Part shown: in pieces, positions 6,234 to 6,858 of the stretch
Numbering within the stretch: position 1 is the stretch's first letter
Layout of the letters: every line of letters begins with the position of its first letter
Assembly (NCBI GenBank): GCA_002419125.1
Contig: DIFL01000016.1
Location: forward strand, 3,620 to 10,477
DNA length: 6,858 nt
Reading direction: 5' to 3'
Source of the DNA: Candidatus Dojkabacteria bacterium UBA5749
GTDB taxonomy: Bacteria > Patescibacteriota > Dojkabacteria > SC72
Translations under genes and position numbers: made by a program
The notes under the pieces: model-generated
Database searches by the model: none
Seen by the model: the letters and a program-made list of their open reading frames with translations, nothing else
What the model was told of the DNA's origin: nothing

Positions 6234-6858
6234 TTCTTTTTATTAAAATACCGATTAGAGATATTAAGGTTATTAATAGTATTAATACTACTATTATTGG
6301 TAATATTATTATCATAACTTTCCCTATCATTGTAGTTTTCATTATTAGGTTAACGGTACTTTTTGAATCCTGATTATTACCATCTGTTTCAATCTCACTG
6401 TAAGAGAGTAGATTTGTGGGGAGAGAACTCTCATCTACACTATAGATTTTTACTTTATATCCAGTTGAATCAAAATCAAAATTATCTGCAGAGTATGCTT
6501 TTATATCCACAGGAGAGCCGTTGTAAAGTGTATCCCAAAGTGCATATTGGATATTCTGGCCAATTAACATATTACTGCTTTCATATGAGGGATCTACAGT
6601 AAGCCAACCGTATTCTGGTATCCAAATCTGAACCCATTGATGGCTAATTTTATCTTTAGTATCTAAATCTATATTTGTATACCCAAATGCAGCCCTAGAT
6701 GGTATCCCCTGGGCTCTAAGTATGGCAATCATTAAGTCTGAGTACTCCATACAAACAGAGGCTCCACCTTGAAGCGCTGCTTTAGCACCTATCCTTAAAC
6801 TATTTGGATCACTTGCTTTAACTTGGTCATACTCTAGAGTATCCATCACAAATTGGTA
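6205..6858 (-). CDS. Membrane-anchored transglutaminase-like protein, C-terminal part (5' truncated by window edge)
   Basis: The frame is open to the right edge. A GTG at 6849-6847 and an ATG just after it are probably internal, because the fold has already begun. Of the 217 visible residues (numbered from the edge), 19-93 form a transglutaminase-like core with the full Cys-His-Asp triad: Cys36 in GGASVCMEYSDL (6753-6751), His73 in SHQWVQIWIP (6642-6640) and Asp89 in GWLTVDPS (6594-6592). The phrase LRAQGIPSRAAFGY is also typical. After a Ser/Asn-rich spacer comes one membrane helix (about 178-207) and a basic tail KRIKYRK. The predicted topology puts the catalytic domain outside and the tail inside. 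Family members act as cysteine proteases or peptide cross-linkers; the substrate here is unknown. The gene ends in tandem stops, TGA then TAG, inside the end of the AMP phosphorylase gene. The missing N-terminus should hold a signal peptide or further domains. Confidence 0.88.
   Translation of the reverse strand, partial: YQFVMDTLEYDQVKASDPNSLRIGAKAALQGGASVCMEYSDLMIAILRAQGIPSRAAFGYTNIDLDTKDKISHQWVQIWIPEYGWLTVDPSYESSNMLIGQNIQYALWDTLYNGSPVDIKAYSADNFDFDSTGYKVKIYSVDESSLPTNLLSYSEIETDGNNQDSKSTVNLIMKTTMIGKVMIIILPIIVVLILLITLISLIGILIKRIKYRKASQG
6277..6290. repeat. 14-base perfect AT-rich palindrome
   Basis: TAGTATTAATACTA is its own reverse complement. It lies within the codons for the membrane helix of the minus-strand transglutaminase-like gene, 44 bases after the AMP phosphorylase stop. 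It has no loop and few GC pairs, so it is a poor terminator. It could be a protein-binding site but may simply result from Ile/Val/Leu codons in AT-rich DNA. Confidence 0.25.

Noticed and set aside
6211..6245. Intrinsic terminator after the AMP phosphorylase gene
   Set aside because: There is a T5 run (6237-6241) but no stable stem before it; AAGCTT at 6216-6221 is a short palindrome without a loop.
6363..6602. Plus-strand 79-residue open frame
   Set aside because: It is antisense to the transglutaminase-like catalytic region, which has an intact Cys-His-Asp triad; no ribosome binding site or motif supports it.
6847..6849. GTG as the start of the minus-strand gene
   Set aside because: The frame continues to the edge, and an exported enzyme with an external catalytic domain should have a signal peptide or earlier membrane segment, absent here.
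1..6858. UGA read as glycine (code 25, as in Gracilibacteria and SR1)
   Set aside because: No complete gene has an internal in-frame TGA and glycine is encoded by GGN. Reading through the two TGA stops meets TAG after 8 codons (991-993) or immediately (6204-6202).

Overview
This is an AT-rich bacterial window carrying six protein genes and almost no non-coding DNA. Five genes run left to right as a tight, probably co-transcribed row; the sixth runs the other way from the right edge and meets the row tail-to-tail. The standard bacterial code fits: the four complete genes end in TAA or TAG with no internal TGA, and the two edge genes end in TGA. The gene set is a bacterial class II tRNA nucleotidyltransferase with HD domain, an LPXTG-type surface protein with an EVLG sequence just before the sorting motif, and the archaeal-style AMP phosphorylase plus ribose-1,5-bisphosphate isomerase pair. 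This suggests a Candidate Phyla Radiation (Patescibacteria) bacterium. That placement is inference from gene content, not a phylogeny.

Layout: (1) 1-966, the C-terminal part of a sortase-anchored surface protein, cut off by the left edge. (2) 896-2302, a CCA-adding-type nucleotidyltransferase; its start and strong Shine-Dalgarno sequence lie inside the end of gene 1. (3) 2336-3763, a beta-CASP metallo-beta-lactamase-fold ribonuclease. (4) 3765-4706, an eIF2B-like ribose-1,5-bisphosphate isomerase. (5) 4725-6233, an AMP phosphorylase. (6) 6858-6205 on the minus strand, a membrane-anchored transglutaminase-like protein cut off by the right edge. No RNA gene, CRISPR array, insertion sequence or convincing intrinsic terminator was seen, and no stretch over 300 bases lacks a gene.

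How the genes may work together: genes 4 and 5 are two steps of the AMP (nucleoside monophosphate) pathway. AMP phosphorylase turns NMP plus phosphate into ribose-1,5-bisphosphate plus base, and the isomerase gives ribulose-1,5-bisphosphate, which a form III or II/III RuBisCO would convert to 3-phosphoglycerate. RuBisCO is not in this window. Placing this pair directly behind an RNA 3'-end nucleotidyltransferase and an RNase suggests a possible route from RNA turnover to NMPs to central carbon. This is the most interesting idea here, but it rests on gene order alone.

At finer scale, gene 2 has a near-perfect Shine-Dalgarno sequence while genes 3, 4 and 5 have none. Genes 3 and 5 instead have -10-like hexamers (TATACT, TATAAT) ending 7 and 10 bases before their ATGs, as expected for leaderless or nearly leaderless mRNAs.
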